Assembly: GCA_003427395.1 (NCBI GenBank)
Contig: BFEA01000043.1
Span: 204,477 to 225,731, forward strand
Length of the DNA stretch: 21,255 nt
Direction: 5' to 3'
DNA from: Chara braunii
Taxonomy: Eukaryota > Streptophyta > Charophyceae > Charales > Characeae
Shown here piece after piece: positions 7,309-15,616 of the stretch. The notes below the pieces were generated by a model. It was not told the DNA's origin, did no database searches, and saw only the letters and a program-made list of their open reading frames with translations. Positions within the stretch are counted from its first letter, which is position 1, and the number at the start of each line of letters is the position of its first letter. Position numbers and translations under genes: made by a program.

Positions 7309-9300
7309 GCCATCTTTTCTCGCTCCTCCAACCCCTTTCTTCGCGCCGTCATCAACAAACTGTAACTCTCTTCTTCTCTCTCCCTTCCCGCTTTTTCTTC
7401 CTTCTTGCTTCTATTGAATCTTGATCTTGCTCCGTCCTGTCTTTCGTAACCTCCTTTCCCGCCTTCATCTACACGTAGGAAGGTCTTGCCGATCCCCGAA
7501 GTAATCGTAGAAGTCAGACAGAAGTGTGTAAGGAGGCTATAAACTCCTCGCACTGTGATCCGATTGACTACGAAGTACTCTACGTGGATCAACATGGGCC
7601 TCATGCGTGTCTTCCTCCCCCTCATCTCCTCCCTCTTCTATCCCTTCTCATCATTCTCTTCCCACCTCTCCCACAACTACAAATCTTGCAAGTGCATTGT
7701 TTTCGCTCTCTCGCAATACATCGCCCAACTCTGGTAGAGTAGTGGCTAAATTACGTGGTGATTAACGAGTCAGAAAGTCCTGACGAATCAACTACAACTT
7801 TGTAGGATTGCGCAACTCGTGAAAATCTTTGCTCTTTTTGCCAGTTCAAAGAGAATCCCCATCCCATGCAACGCCTCGAGTATTTTTTTTTTGTCGTCAC
7901 TTGGGACTTATTTTTCTTCTTGATTTCGCTCTTTTCGAAGAACCCCCAGATTAGTTTCCAGGATAATTATCCTCCACGGCGTAACATCAAGCGTGAAAGT
8001 CACATCATATTGCCTCATTTCCTCCATGAAGACAATTCCCGAAGTTGATGGGATCTGATCGCGTTGTTTTGTGAGCAGTGGATGTGTGTCTACAAGCCAT
8101 GTGGACAGAGTCAGTGGAGCCATCGGTGCGCCGACTTCTTTAACTTCTCCACTCACAACCTTTCCCCTATAACGAGGATAGACATGTGTCTACGAGTGGG
8201 ATGTGAGAGAAGGCGTCGCTAAGATCAGTGACCTTTACCATTTTCCTTCAGAAGCACGGTACTCTGGATTTTTTAATTCGGGTTTTGTGATTGCGGATAC
8301 TCATTTTACTCCTTATTTTATTTTACTTCCTTTCAACGAGTTGATCGTCGTTCTATGCCCGACAGTTGCTCTTCAAGTTCATTGGCCTCGCATCCTGTGT
8401 AGCGATTGCCGCCACATAGAGGGCGTCCAAGCCTTCAACTATCGGACACGTGGTGAGGAGTTAAAATAGAAAGCGGTGAGATTGCGACCCTCCTATTCGG
8501 ACTCCAAGCTTTGTGAAGAGCGTTGGCGGTACCTTGTTCAAAACCGAGATCCGATGTGCGTTCCTCCTCCTTTTCAACTAGGGAAAAGTTGTTGCGTTGC
8601 ACACTAAAGAAGTTCAAAAATACTTTTTTGATTAGATAGTCATTGGGAAGAGACCCTCCTCTGCCTTTTCCCGCTTCATTCGCCACTCCATATTCGAGAC
8701 CGCACGAGATATTTTAGTTGTGTTTGTTCCTCCACACTCAATTTCCGAAAATCATTTTGCACACCCCATTTTGCCAATTTCTAGGCCCCTTTCTGAGCTC
8801 TGGCAGGAAAGTTGTACAGGGTGTGAGGTTGAGCGTCACACCATCCCTCTTTATTTTTTTTACATTTATTTATGAGGCTCAATAGCTTCTGTTCACAGCC
8901 CGAAAGGCTAAAGTATAGCAGAGTGTGGCAATTGTACCAAAGGCTTGTTCTTTTTGTTTAAATAACTGTCAATGCGTGGGTTCTAGAGAGGTTGTGGATG
9001 ATTGAGACTAGTGGTTGTTGGCTTTGCATTGTCTTTGTTCTTCTGATCATACACACTATAGAGCTGGTTGTTTTCAAAAAAATGTCATGAGGCTTTAAGC
9101 GAGGGTTTCAAGTTAGTCTGGGGTGTGTGCGAAATTTTGAGTACCCGAAGGAGAATAATAACGGAGGAAAGAGAGAAGAGGGAGCTGGGCCGGCTAGATG
9201 CTATAGTGCTAGTGAGGGGAAAGGTTGTGCTAGAGACAGCCATAAGTAGAGTCCAATGATTGCTCTTTGAATATTGAGGGCATGAAAAACTAAGATATTC
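7309..9300. other. No gene recognised
   Basis: AT-rich sequence with a pyrimidine-rich tract (about 7608-7672). Short minus-strand frames at 7908-8156 and 8435-8686 are in different frames and match nothing I know. They could be eroded transposon coding sequence, but I cannot support a call. Confidence 0.4.
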
Positions 9301-9641
9301 ACAAAGAATAGTGCAACATCCCGTAACCACCGCAAAACAAAAATTAACACAAGTGGTTCCCCCACAATGAAAGCGTGGGAGACAAGGCTAGAAGAGGGCA
9401 GGGCAATTGTTACACAAAATGAGGAAGCGCAGCGCTCGATTGAGGATTGACTGGTCCAGTATGAACGAGTCACGTTCAACAAGGTGTGTAACAAGTATTC
9501 TTGTGCGTGATAGAGAAGGTTTGCAATGCAAACCAATTGTTATTCCTTCTTAAATGTAATGTGCAATGGGCAAAAAAGTTGGATATAATGTGCTCTCGTG
9601 TTGCGGAGGGGGGGTATCGATAGCGAAAAAGGTGGGCTCGC

Positions 9642-10260
9642 ATGGGATGCATGCTGCAACTTGATGGCGGGATTGATCGAAGAGGTAGATCCCACTTGAA
9701 TATCATGGTCTCTTTTTCGTCCGATGTGTTGTTTTGGAAGTCATACTGCATGTCTAACAAAGAGAAGGCAACAACAACATATTTCAATATTTTATCTGAG
9801 TTGATTTGTGAAGCTGGTGAGAAGAATGTTGTATGAGTCATCATGAACAATGTTGTTGTGCATGAGAACTGACAAACTGGTGGAGTATAAATTTCCTTTT
9901 ATCTTCCATGTATCGTGCGCTGCATATTGCCTTAACTTGATGTTGTATGATATTGGCATGATAAAATGAGTGATTTTAATGGTGTTAAAGGTGAATGAAT
10001 CGGTGAAGTTTGTCACGGACCACCAGCATGTAAGGGATATGTACTACATACAGTCGAGCGGGAAATAACTGTTGCGACCTGCGACGACACGTATCGTAAC
10101 CAACTTTCACATGTTGAACCGCCTCAAGAAGCAACCTTAGGCATCCGTAGCTATTATAAAAAATGAGATGTGGTCATTGAATACTATGGTTCCCCATGCA
10201 CAACGCTCACTCTTCCACGAGATTGAAGCCATACAGGATGCACTAGGCTCTTGGGATCGG
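9642..10260 (+). pseudogene. hAT-superfamily transposase, DUF659-type, broken
   Basis: Remnant of a plant-type hAT transposase, the DDE enzyme that cuts and pastes hAT elements. The span 9642-9836 reads GCMLQLDGGIDRRGRSHLNI and later CEAGEKNVV, which fits the DUF659 pattern 'GCsimsDGWtDrrgRs.iN...vGe.nVV'. A TGA (9834-9836) and a frameshift follow. Then 9862-10260 in another frame gives SCAAYCLNLMLYDIG (cf. 'pCaaHcLNLmLeDIg') and LLRPATTRIVTNFHMLNRLK (cf. 'LlRPa.TRFaTnF..L..L'). In-frame stops occur after IGMIK, after SSGK and after KKQP. The key His of 'AAHC' is Tyr here. The N-terminal BED finger and C-terminal dimerisation region are not recognisable, so this is an old partial copy. Sequence upstream to about 9300 may belong to it. 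Confidence 0.8.
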
Positions 10261-10375
10261 TAAACAGGTATGATCTTCCACTTCCTCGATCCCCTTCAGA
10301 AGTTCTGATTTTCCAAATGCCCGTCAAAGTGGCTTGAATCAAGTGTAAACTTTAAATTTCAATTTATTCAATGGC

Positions 10376-10397
10376 GAGTGTGTTTGTGTGTGTGTAG
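10376..10397 (+). repeat. (GT)n microsatellite
   Basis: Short, slightly interrupted GT repeat. Confidence 0.6.
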
Positions 10398-10491
10398 TAC
10401 CATATAGCAGTCGTAGTTTATAAGGCTATGAAAGGCCCACAAGGCTTCGTCTCCCTTCCTCCCCCCCCCTCTAAAAAATTCAGGCATCGTG

Positions 10492-10606
10492 ACAGGACAT
10501 CTGGACATGTCCGGATTTTCAGGAATATTCCGGTTTTTCGGTTGTCCGGATACGACTGGGAGGTTTGACATCCGGTGTCTGGATCTGGTCCGGTTTTCGG
10601 TCCGAT
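10492..10606. repeat. Cluster of CCGG-centred repeats and palindromes
   Basis: Contains the perfect palindromes GGACATGTCC (10503-10512) and GGAATATTCC (10522-10531), and repeated words TCCGGATTTTC, TCCGGTTTTTCGG and TCCGGTTTTCGGTCC. Such subterminal arrays are common in hAT elements. Its position about 230 bp past the hAT pseudogene fits a subterminal region, by inference only. Confidence 0.45.
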
Positions 10607-10683
10607 GTAGCTATGGTACCTGTATGTGAAAAAAAAAAAATTGTCCTTTAAGATATCCGTTAAACCACCTGTACATGACCTTA

Positions 10684-10696
10684 GGCAATTGGGGAA
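10684..10696. repeat. Target-site duplication of LINE copy 2 (left)
   Basis: GGCAATTGGGGAA abuts the T17 tail. GGCAATTGGAGAA at 13273-13285 (12 of 13 identical) marks the other end. Confidence 0.65.
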
Positions 10697-10726
10697 TTTT
10701 TTTTTTTTTTTTTAATTTATAAAAAA

Positions 10727-10785
10727 GGCTCCATCTATTAGTGGGGAGCAGCACCTGCTGGAAACCGGGTCCAGCGTCCCTTACA
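10727..10785 (-). repeat. LINE 3'-region hairpin motif, copy c
   Basis: Best-preserved copy: arms GCTGGA / TCCAGC around a 7-nt loop at 10757-10775, about 15 bp inside the poly(A) tail. Confidence 0.7.
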
Positions 10786-10819
10786 TTGTGAGAATCCATA
10801 AGATGAGATGAATTTCACT

Positions 10820-10853
10820 AACCCCTCTGTTGGAAACCGGGTCCAGCGTCCCA
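10820..10853 (-). repeat. LINE 3'-region hairpin motif, copy d (short)
   Basis: Core TTGGAAACCGGGTCCAGCG at about 10830-10848, followed by TCCC as in the other copies. Confidence 0.6.
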
Positions 10854-11224
10854 TTACTAAATCTCTTCTATCTTTTTTTTTTTAAAAGGGAGCCAACCAA
10901 TTCTCGGAGAAAGCTGTTGCTGGTGCTAAAAACCGGATCTGAAGGTAGGAGAGCCTCTTCAGTCAGACTTTTGACTGCTTGATGAGAATGATATTTCTAG
11001 CCTCCCTCTTTAGAGCTTCTCTAGCACTCCCCAGTCCTGGAGCCTATCCTTCTTCTCCCCCCCCCAAACCACTCAAGATCCACTAATGCAAATGTAGAGG
11101 GAGGGAGGGGATCATCAAAGCACTCAGATGATCTCAAGGAAGCTCCTGGTTGGATATCAAACCAGTTTCGAAAGGTGATCTGGTAATCCTGCTTGAACGA
11201 CACCTGATCCCCTTCCCTTTCCAG

Positions 11225-13219
11225 CTATACTACCTCCCCCAGTTTCTCCCCTGAAGGATCCCCTAGCCATTTCAAATTAAATTTTTGAATTCGTTGTTTG
11301 ATATCTATTTTCTGTTTGAACTCTGTGAGCTTTGTTTTCGTCTTATCCCATTGGCTTCTGATTCCAGTTTGGACAAACTGTTGGATTATTTCTGCCATTT
11401 CTTGATTTTCAATTTTCACTCCTTCCATTTCGCTGATGCATCTTTTGTGCCATAAAGCCCACAAGACCGCTTTCCTTCCCACATGAAAGAAATTCTGTTG
11501 AAAATCAGATAGCTCGATCAGAAGAGGGTTCCAATTCCCCAAAAGGATTGCCCTCCAATCCCACGGCCATTCCAGGTCTGTTAACCTTTGCCACACATAG
11601 TCTCATCGACGCCACAGTAAGACAGAGCCCGGGCATTGTAGGAAAATATGTTCAATTGTTTCCCTGATTTTCCTTCTGGGAAAGGTCTGTACACAGGAGT
11701 TGCACCACGGTAACGCCACTCCCCTCTGTTCTAATGTGGAATGGTCTATTAGCCAGTCATTCGTTGGTAAACACCTATGCATTATCTGCCATTGCAAGGA
11801 CGCAAACTTGGCCGGCCTCTCCCTGAGTCCTTGGCACCACCTTACTGGTTTAAGCAAATCCTCATAGATGTTTAAGTGCCTTTGCCATCTGTCTTGTACC
11901 ATTTCTGGGACTTTTATTTTGGGACACAATAGCCTATAAGTCGCCTTAAATGACAAGGATTGTAATCTCAGGGGTTTTCACCTCCTATTTGCACGCCATA
12001 TCCAGTCAGCAGGGTCCAGGGGAAGGTCCGGAATGGGAAGATGGGGAAGGAATACTATCCATTCCTTTGTTGTTGTGACATATAAAGTCCTCACCCTGTA
12101 CTTTACATCGAAGGAGAATAAAATTACCCTATCCTGATCTCTTTTAGAGATCCTATTATCTTTGTGGATTTTGGAAATATTCACAAGGGCTCCCTCCTCA
12201 TGTACATCCAGGATTTGTCCTACTGTCTTGGAATCATCTTGTTGATTTATACACACCCAGTCTGCAACCTGAAACACAGGGTCTTTTTTTAAGACGATTA
12301 TCCAGGCCAGGGGAATGGCTGAAAGGATTTCATCCAACTTATCCAGAAGCTTATGTGCATACTTAATTTCTTTCCCGAGTTTCTCTACTGCCTTTCAATT
12401 CTTGTTCTCATAGTCCCACATCTCCTTAATTCTTACTATTCTATTCTTGACCCACGTGGACCACGGGGAATTAGAACTTATGAAGACCCTCCCGTTTCGA
12501 TTTGTGATTCATCGATTGCCAAATAATGGTTGGCGTAGGACTTCCTGATATCTTGTCGGCGAGGACTTGTTGGGTAAAGACAACTCACGCTAGGATTTCA
12601 ATAGACTAGACCATAAACCATCCAAACTGAGGTCTCTCCTCACCACACCTCTTGTCCGTGACCCGGTAGGCTGCATTTGGGGATGAGAAATGGTCCAATA
12701 CCTATCTTCCACCAATGTAAGAAAGTGCACTTCCTTGGTAGTCTGGGGGGCCAGTCTACAAATTTGTTCCAATGCCAGATCTTGCCATGAAAGATCCGTA
12801 GCTAAGATTAAACACTTCAATACTTGAAGTGTCAAGGCCTGACATTGAATTTTTGGGTCAATAAGCCTCAAGCCCCTTTTAATTTTGGGCTGGATTAAGG
12901 TATGTCAGACTACTCTTGGGATCACGTGTGGTGACTCATGATCTCCTCGCCATAGAAAAGTTGTGAGTTGCCTTTGTAATTCCTTTGTAGATTTCTTACT
13001 AAGTGACCATAGAATTGCTTTGTATGAAATTGAGGCTTAAACAACATTATTGATTATTAATGCTCTGCCAAATATAGATGTATGTTTATTTTTCCACAAC
13101 TTTATTTTTTCTAATGCTGGGGAAGAAATCCATAAATCGTTTGAATTAGGTTTCCCTTGGGCAGTGAGAATCACCCCTAATACCATCATAGGAGTCTCTA
13201 GAGGTAACCATTTAATCAT
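11225..13219 (-). pseudogene. LINE ORF2 C-terminal half, one frame with seven stops
   Basis: The reading runs 13219 to 11225 in a single frame. It begins PMMVLGVILTAQG, then ALEKIKLWKNKHTSIFGRAL and INNVV, the RT-thumb block 'vLGv...l.kI..kl..W....lS..GR..vInsV'. Next come RGLRLIDPKIQCQALTLQVL, RQPLFGNR, LQWQIMHRCLPT and a zinc knuckle CNSC...EHIFLQC (zf-RVT). A Lys-rich, coiled-coil-like C terminus ends LGDPSGEKLGEVV. Stops are TAA 13037, TGA 12905, TAG 12590, TGA 12509, TGA 12395, TGA 11978 and TGA 11603 (lower coordinate of each codon), with no frameshift. Three of these align with Trp in LINE copy 1. The protein is inactive and lacks the RT palm. Confidence 0.88.
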
Positions 13220-13272
13220 AGGGAGTTCCGGTGGTCTATCCCCTTGAGAGTGAATCCACCATCCCAGCGTTT

Positions 13273-13285
13273 GGCAATTGGAGAA
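13273..13285. repeat. Target-site duplication of LINE copy 2 (right)
   Basis: Partner of 10684-10696. It directly precedes the first recognisable LINE bases in element sense. Confidence 0.65.
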
Positions 13286-13401
13286 CTTGTTTTGATCCTC
13301 TCCGAAAATTTATGAGGCTGAGCGCCATAGATAAAATGAATCGGTGACGGGCGGACTCTGAAAGAGGCATGCGACCGATAGCTGACTTGTACTGGTGCTT
13401 C

Positions 13402-13483
13402 AAAATCGGAACAATACAAAGAAGATTAGCATGACCCCTGCGCAAGGATGACACACATAAATCGATAAATGGTCCAATTTTTT
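13402..13483 (+). pseudogene. U6 snRNA pseudogene, 5'-truncated
   Basis: U6 is the spliceosomal RNA that pairs with U4, U2 and the 5' splice site. From AAAATCGGAACAATACAAAG through AGATTAGCATGACCCCTGCG and CAAGGATGACAC to AAATGGTCCAATTTTTT, the sequence follows the conserved central and 3' parts of U6, including the terminal T run. The 5' stem (about 20 nt ending in the C-rich/G-rich hairpin) is missing. The invariant ACAGAGA box reads ACAAAGA, the AGC triad is kept, and there are further substitutions near the 3' end. No plant-type USE or TATA spacing is visible upstream. I infer a retrotransposed pseudogene. Confidence 0.85.
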
Positions 13484-13488
13484 CATGA

Positions 13489-13520
13489 CCTGTTGAAATA
13501 GAGACCCGAGTTTGAATCCA
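13489..13520 (+). repeat. tRNA-like segment (SINE family C) joined to the U6 pseudogene
   Basis: CTGTTGAAATAGAGACC and a weak B box GAGTTTGAATCC match, in the same orientation, the minus-strand fragments at 4623 and 6465. It starts within about 6 nt of the U6 terminal T run, where the 5' half of the tRNA-like unit would be expected. Confidence 0.45.
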
Positions 13521-13607
13521 GATGATGAAATTTGATTAGTAAAACCAAATATTCCTGAATTGTCTGGGGCCGGTTAACTCAATGATGATATCTCAAGACC
13601 GTCAGCC

Positions 13608-13655
13608 TTTTTTTTTTTTTTACAATGTTATGCAACATTGCAAAAAAAAAAAAAA
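13608..13655. repeat. Poly(T)/poly(A) hairpin
   Basis: T14 plus ACAATGTT (13608-13629) pairs with AACATTGC plus A14 (13634-13655) around ATGC, with one mismatch. It may be two oppositely oriented poly(A) tails brought together around a short palindrome. Confidence 0.6.
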
Positions 13656-13858
13656 AAAACAATCGAAAAAACAACAACAATTCCCCCCCTCTCCTTAAAC
13701 AAAGAAAATATACTATATAAGCCATCAAATGTGCTTGGCGTCCCGCACAAATATTGTGCAATTTCTTTAGTGCACAAGGCATCACCAACTAAGAAAATAC
13801 AAGCAACTTCTGCCTCCTAATCATCTCGCTCGTAGCGAAATGCGAGTCAAAATCAATA

Positions 13859-14000
13859 ACTAATAATAATAATAGTAATAATAGTAATAATAATAATAAT
13901 AATCGTAATAATAATCATAATTATAATTACAATAAAATACAATAATAATAAGTAATAAAAATAATAGTAGAATAATAAATTAATAATAGTAAAAAATAGT
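13859..14000. repeat. AAT-rich compound microsatellite
   Basis: Interrupted (AAT)n, (TAG) and (ATA) units over about 140 bp, with no coding content. Confidence 0.75.
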
Positions 14001-14092
14001 TTAAAATACGCACTCCTACGTACGGGAGTATGTGTACTTCTGTACTCGAGACCCGCATACACCTATGCCATGCCACTCATATATGTATATAG

Positions 14093-14177
14093 CTCTGTTT
14101 GACGATATATATATCTTCTCCCTCTTTCCCTACTGTTTACCCAATAACTCTCTTTGACTACATATATATCTGTTTGA

Positions 14178-14206
<29 letters not shown>
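14093..14206. repeat. Three CTGTTTGAC-type repeats ending in (TA)n
   Basis: CTCTGTTTGACGATATATAT, a diverged CTCTCTTTGACTACATATAT and TCTGTTTGACGATATATATA occur in succession. The last runs into (TA)13 at 14181-14206, the insertion target of the next element. Confidence 0.65.
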
Positions 14207-14208
<2 letters not shown>

Positions 14209-14972
14209 GGGTCACCAGCCCGTACGTACGAAGGTCCCCGGCCAGACCTCCGTACGTACGGGGTCCGAACCCGACGGCGTTCGGCCCCCGCCAAAAATTA
14301 TTTCGGGGCCTTTTTTTTTTTTCTGAATTTTTTTTTGTGAGTTCTCTATGACGTGAGGTACATGCCTTTAAAATTTCAAGTTATTTGGATCATCAAAATA
14401 AGAATTAAAAATCGCCAAAGATGGCAGTGTCAAAAGGTGCTCGCCCACGTTTTTTTTCACTTTAGTCTGGGGTCTAAACAATTTTATTATTTTTTGAAAA
14501 TTTTTTAGTGGGTTTTGTATTATGTGAAGTACACATCTGTACATTTACAGCGTATTTAGCTATGCCCAAAAAAAAATGAAAAATCACCAAAGATGGCGGT
14601 GTCGAAAACATCCTCGCACACTCACTAAATTTAATTCTCTTTTAATTTTTATTATTAGTATTTGTTTGCGGTATTTTATTTTTATTTCCAATTTGGTTAG
14701 GAATTCGGATGTAATGCTCAGGCAAACCTTGTTTAATTTATTGTTTTCCATAACATTTTTTTTTTTTCAGATTTTTCTTATGTCCCTTCTTTTTTTTTTT
14801 TTCTTTTTTTTTGGGTCCGCGTTCGGCCCGAACGACCGAACGCATCCCCAAGGGGTCCCATACGTTCGGGCGTTCGAGTTCGGGCGTTCGAGTTCGGGCG
14901 TTCGAGTTCAGGCGTTCGAGTTCGGGCGTTCGAGTTCGGGCGTTCGGCCCGTCCCGAACGCCGGTTACCCTG
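14207..14972 (+). mobile_element. CAGGGT...ACCCTG element, 766 bp, in a (TA)n target (copy 1)
   Basis: The left end CAGGGTCACCAGCCCG and the reverse complement of the right end, CAGGGTAACCGGCGTTCGG, form short terminal inverted repeats. Both ends abut (TA)n. Inside are GTACGTACG and CGAACG words near the ends, a roughly 171-bp internal direct repeat (CCAAAGATGGC(A/G)GTGTC at about 14415 and 14586), and a 14-bp tandem array near the right end. There is no coding capacity. A CAGGG terminus with an 8-bp TATATATA duplication would suit a non-autonomous hAT-type element, but the TA repeat hides the true duplication. Because a direct copy flanks the other side of the PLE, it could instead be part of a PLE pseudo-LTR. 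Confidence 0.7.
14868..14947 (+). repeat. 14-bp tandem repeat array
   Basis: Five units of GGGCGTTCGAGTTC (the fourth begins with A) plus a partial sixth, close to the right terminus of the TIR element. CpG- and CGAACG-rich subterminal arrays can be transposase-binding sites. That role is inferred. Confidence 0.8.
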
Positions 14973-15068
14973 TATATATATATATAATACTAACCTCTAC
15001 TCCGCAGACACTTGGCACAAGAGGCAGTTGCAACAACTTAACACGACGATTCAAAAGAATGTTTCGAT

Positions 15069-15616
15069 TTGCAGCTGAGAGGCATTGATCAGCAGGCACT
15101 GCAATCAGGTATGGACCCTCTCTTTGTCTGGGGAGTGATCTATGTCATCGTTCATATCCCCTCTGGGCGTCTTTACATAGGTCAGACTATGCACTCCTCG
15201 CATCAACATTTGCAGGAACATTGGCATGTCGTCGTTCTGCTGCGGAGTTTCGGCGTCGCCCACTCTACAGTGTCATGTCTTGTCAAAACCCCTTCAATTT
15301 TGCAGTCTGGCCCTTGGAACGTATTGACCCGACGCTTTACCATACATCACAAGGTCTTGTTGACCGTAACCTTTTTCGACGGGCTGGTACGACACGGGAA
15401 GCCTATTGGGTACGCCGGTTGCGGACTCTTCATCCAGCTGGTCTCAACGCTGTCCTACCGCTTGCTCGCCTGCCTGCAAGAAGAAGACAACGTCGTCCTC
15501 ATCGGTGGACACAGATAGGCCCTCGTCCGTTAGACCATCAACAGCCCCAGCCTATTGATTTGCGTCCAGGCCCCGACTTTCAAATCCGGTCTGCATTACA
15601 CAATCTTCTCTCATAG
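15069..15616 (+). pseudogene. PLE N-terminal GIY-YIG endonuclease domain
   Basis: This nuclease nicks target DNA to prime reverse transcription. The first frame gives GVIYVIVHIPSGRLYIGQT (GIY-like triad 15132-15143, YIG 15174-15182). A frameshift near 15220 moves the reading to another frame with RSAAEFRRRPLYSVM, FAVWPLERID and TREAYWVRRLRTLHPAGLN. The Glu codon at 15398-15400 is the expected catalytic Glu, and 'P.GLN' is the usual end of PLE-type GIY-YIG domains. I do not see the Cys/His zinc motif of canonical PLE nucleases, which agrees with what is reported for the Chlamys group. An in-frame TAG at 15614-15616 ends the open stretch, but the same frame continues as RT linker. The start codon is uncertain: ATG 15069 is the first in the first frame. 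Confidence 0.82.

Larger units (their letters stand above)
10697..13272 (-). mobile_element. LINE copy 2, 5'-truncated
   Basis: Minus-strand LINE, 2576 bp between the 13-bp duplications, ending in poly(A) seen as T17 at 10697-10713. Shared protein blocks (RQPLFG, LQWQI.HRCLPT, zinc knuckle) and the shared 3' hairpin motif show it is the same family as LINE copy 1, though clearly diverged at the protein level. In element sense it starts in the RT thumb, so palm and endonuclease are lost. A second T12 run at about 10872-10883 and two hairpin motifs (10727-10785 and 10820-10853) suggest a composite 3' end. Confidence 0.85.

Noticed and set aside
7254-7625. 123-codon minus-strand frame rich in Arg, Lys and Glu
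   Set aside because: It comes from a pyrimidine-rich tract on the plus strand, with low complexity and no family match.
7908-8686. Minus-strand frames that might be an eroded retrotransposon gene
   Set aside because: The frames differ, no retroelement motif (protease DTG, RT, integrase, zinc knuckle) is visible, and identity could not be supported.
9476-9850. 124-codon minus-strand open frame
   Set aside because: It overlaps the plus-strand DUF659/hAT signature and has no pattern of its own.
11603-12907. TGA read as Trp (variant genetic code)
   Set aside because: TGG is used for Trp throughout, and TAG and TAA stops also interrupt the same frame. Deamination explains it.
13402-13483. Functional U6 snRNA gene
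   Set aside because: The 5' stem is missing and the ACAGAGA box is altered to ACAAAGA, with no recognisable upstream promoter elements.
14863-14950. Possible CRISPR-like array
   Set aside because: Units are 14 bp and contiguous without spacers, in a eukaryotic repeat element.
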